Shown here piece after piece: positions 63,882 to 64,000 of a stretch of 64,000 nucleotides of DNA; within the stretch, counting starts at the first letter, position 1, and every line of letters begins with the position of its first letter. The notes below the pieces were generated by a model. The model saw only the letters and a list, made by a program, of their open reading frames with translations. It was not told the DNA's origin and did no database searches. The stretch is from positions 310,001 through 374,000 of the forward strand of contig NZ_FNSI01000002.1 in the NCBI RefSeq assembly GCF_900104955.1. The letters are read 5' to 3'. The stretch is from Beijerinckia sp. 28-YEA-48. GTDB taxonomy: Bacteria > Pseudomonadota > Alphaproteobacteria > Rhizobiales > Beijerinckiaceae. Position numbers and translations under genes: made by a program.

Positions 63882-64000
63882 TCACGCTTCGGGCACGGGC
63901 TCCCGGTGCAGTTTCATCGCCATAGCAACGGCGGTGTAATAACCTAGGAATGCCAATAGTTCAGCCAAACCATTGCGACCAAGATGTTTGACCGCGTGGT
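63882..64000 (-). CDS. Carboxymuconolactone-decarboxylase-family protein, 3' end only
   Basis: The minus strand is open from the window edge to TGA at 63884-63882; 38 residues are visible: HAVKHLGRNGLAELLAFLG, then YYTAVAMAMKLHREPVPEA. The order (H/F-LG-R-GL-ELLA-LGYYT-VAM) is the C-terminal helix pair of the CMD/AhpD-like family, many of whose members act in protocatechuate or other aromatic pathways or as peroxidases. The N-terminal Cys motif, if any, lies beyond the window. Confidence 0.7.
   Translation of the reverse strand, partial: HAVKHLGRNGLAELLAFLGYYTAVAMAMKLHREPVPEA

Overview
The window is GC-rich, gene-dense DNA from an alphaproteobacterium, most likely a Hyphomicrobiales (Rhizobiales) soil or water organism. 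This is inferred from the fix/cco-type cbb3 oxidase cluster, an FnrN-type regulator with perfect TTGAT-N4-ATCAA boxes, an NsrR/NnrS/truncated-globin nitric oxide set, two branched-chain-amino-acid-type ABC importers and an autotransporter remnant of a kind common in that order. I cannot name the genus. No rRNA, tRNA or CRISPR was seen.

Layout. 1-3075: the end of a molybdenum hydroxylase operon (a fused Mo-FAD subunit running in from the left edge, a 2Fe-2S subunit) and a MarR regulator. 3076-4330: a relic zone with an IS3-type orfA fragment and a tyrosine-integrase fragment, followed by an FNR box and an NsrR-like dyad. 4331-13878: NsrR, ccoNOQP, two small or unusual membrane proteins, the copper ATPase CcoI and CcoS. 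The three nitric-oxide-associated side genes (a membrane protein, a group III truncated globin, NnrS) each carry one disabling lesion. 14027-15600: a DUF488 protein, FnrN and a 34-residue membrane peptide behind an FNR box.

16068-32072 (all minus): a Rieske oxygenase and a CoA-thioester pathway: two acyl-CoA ligases, an acyl-CoA dehydrogenase, a TetR regulator, an SDR, a MaoC hydratase, a DUF35 protein, a thiolase-fold protein, an AMACR-type racemase and a complete Liv-type ABC importer. The gene set resembles beta-oxidation-like removal of a branched or steroid/terpenoid side chain.

33086-43862: a GntR regulator faces the most unusual group of the window (33924-38596): an SdhA/FrdA-like flavoprotein, a free-standing SdhB-type 2Fe-2S protein, a 7Fe ferredoxin, a creatininase-fold protein and an adrenodoxin-reductase-type NADPH reductase. 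The three electron carriers together could replace SdhB and its quinone anchor. Convergent to it is a MarR-CoxL-CoxM-CoxS-NMT1 operon, a second molybdenum hydroxylase. 44147-52482: a second Liv-type importer, then, after a terminator, an FAD aromatic hydroxylase with its DUF2783 partner, an alpha/beta hydrolase and an extradiol-type VOC protein, as for hydroxylation, ring cleavage and hydrolysis of an aromatic compound.

53161-62619: an autotransporter remnant, then a LysR-controlled operon with HyuA/HyuB-type ATP-dependent amidohydrolase subunits, an FAD oxidoreductase, a TauD/TfdA dioxygenase and an orphan ABC binding protein. 62726-64000: a secreted protein of unknown function and the 3' end of a carboxymuconolactone-decarboxylase-family gene cut by the window edge. 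Overall, about 50 kb of catabolic operons, each with its own regulator, lie beside a microaerobic respiration locus whose nitric oxide genes are decaying.
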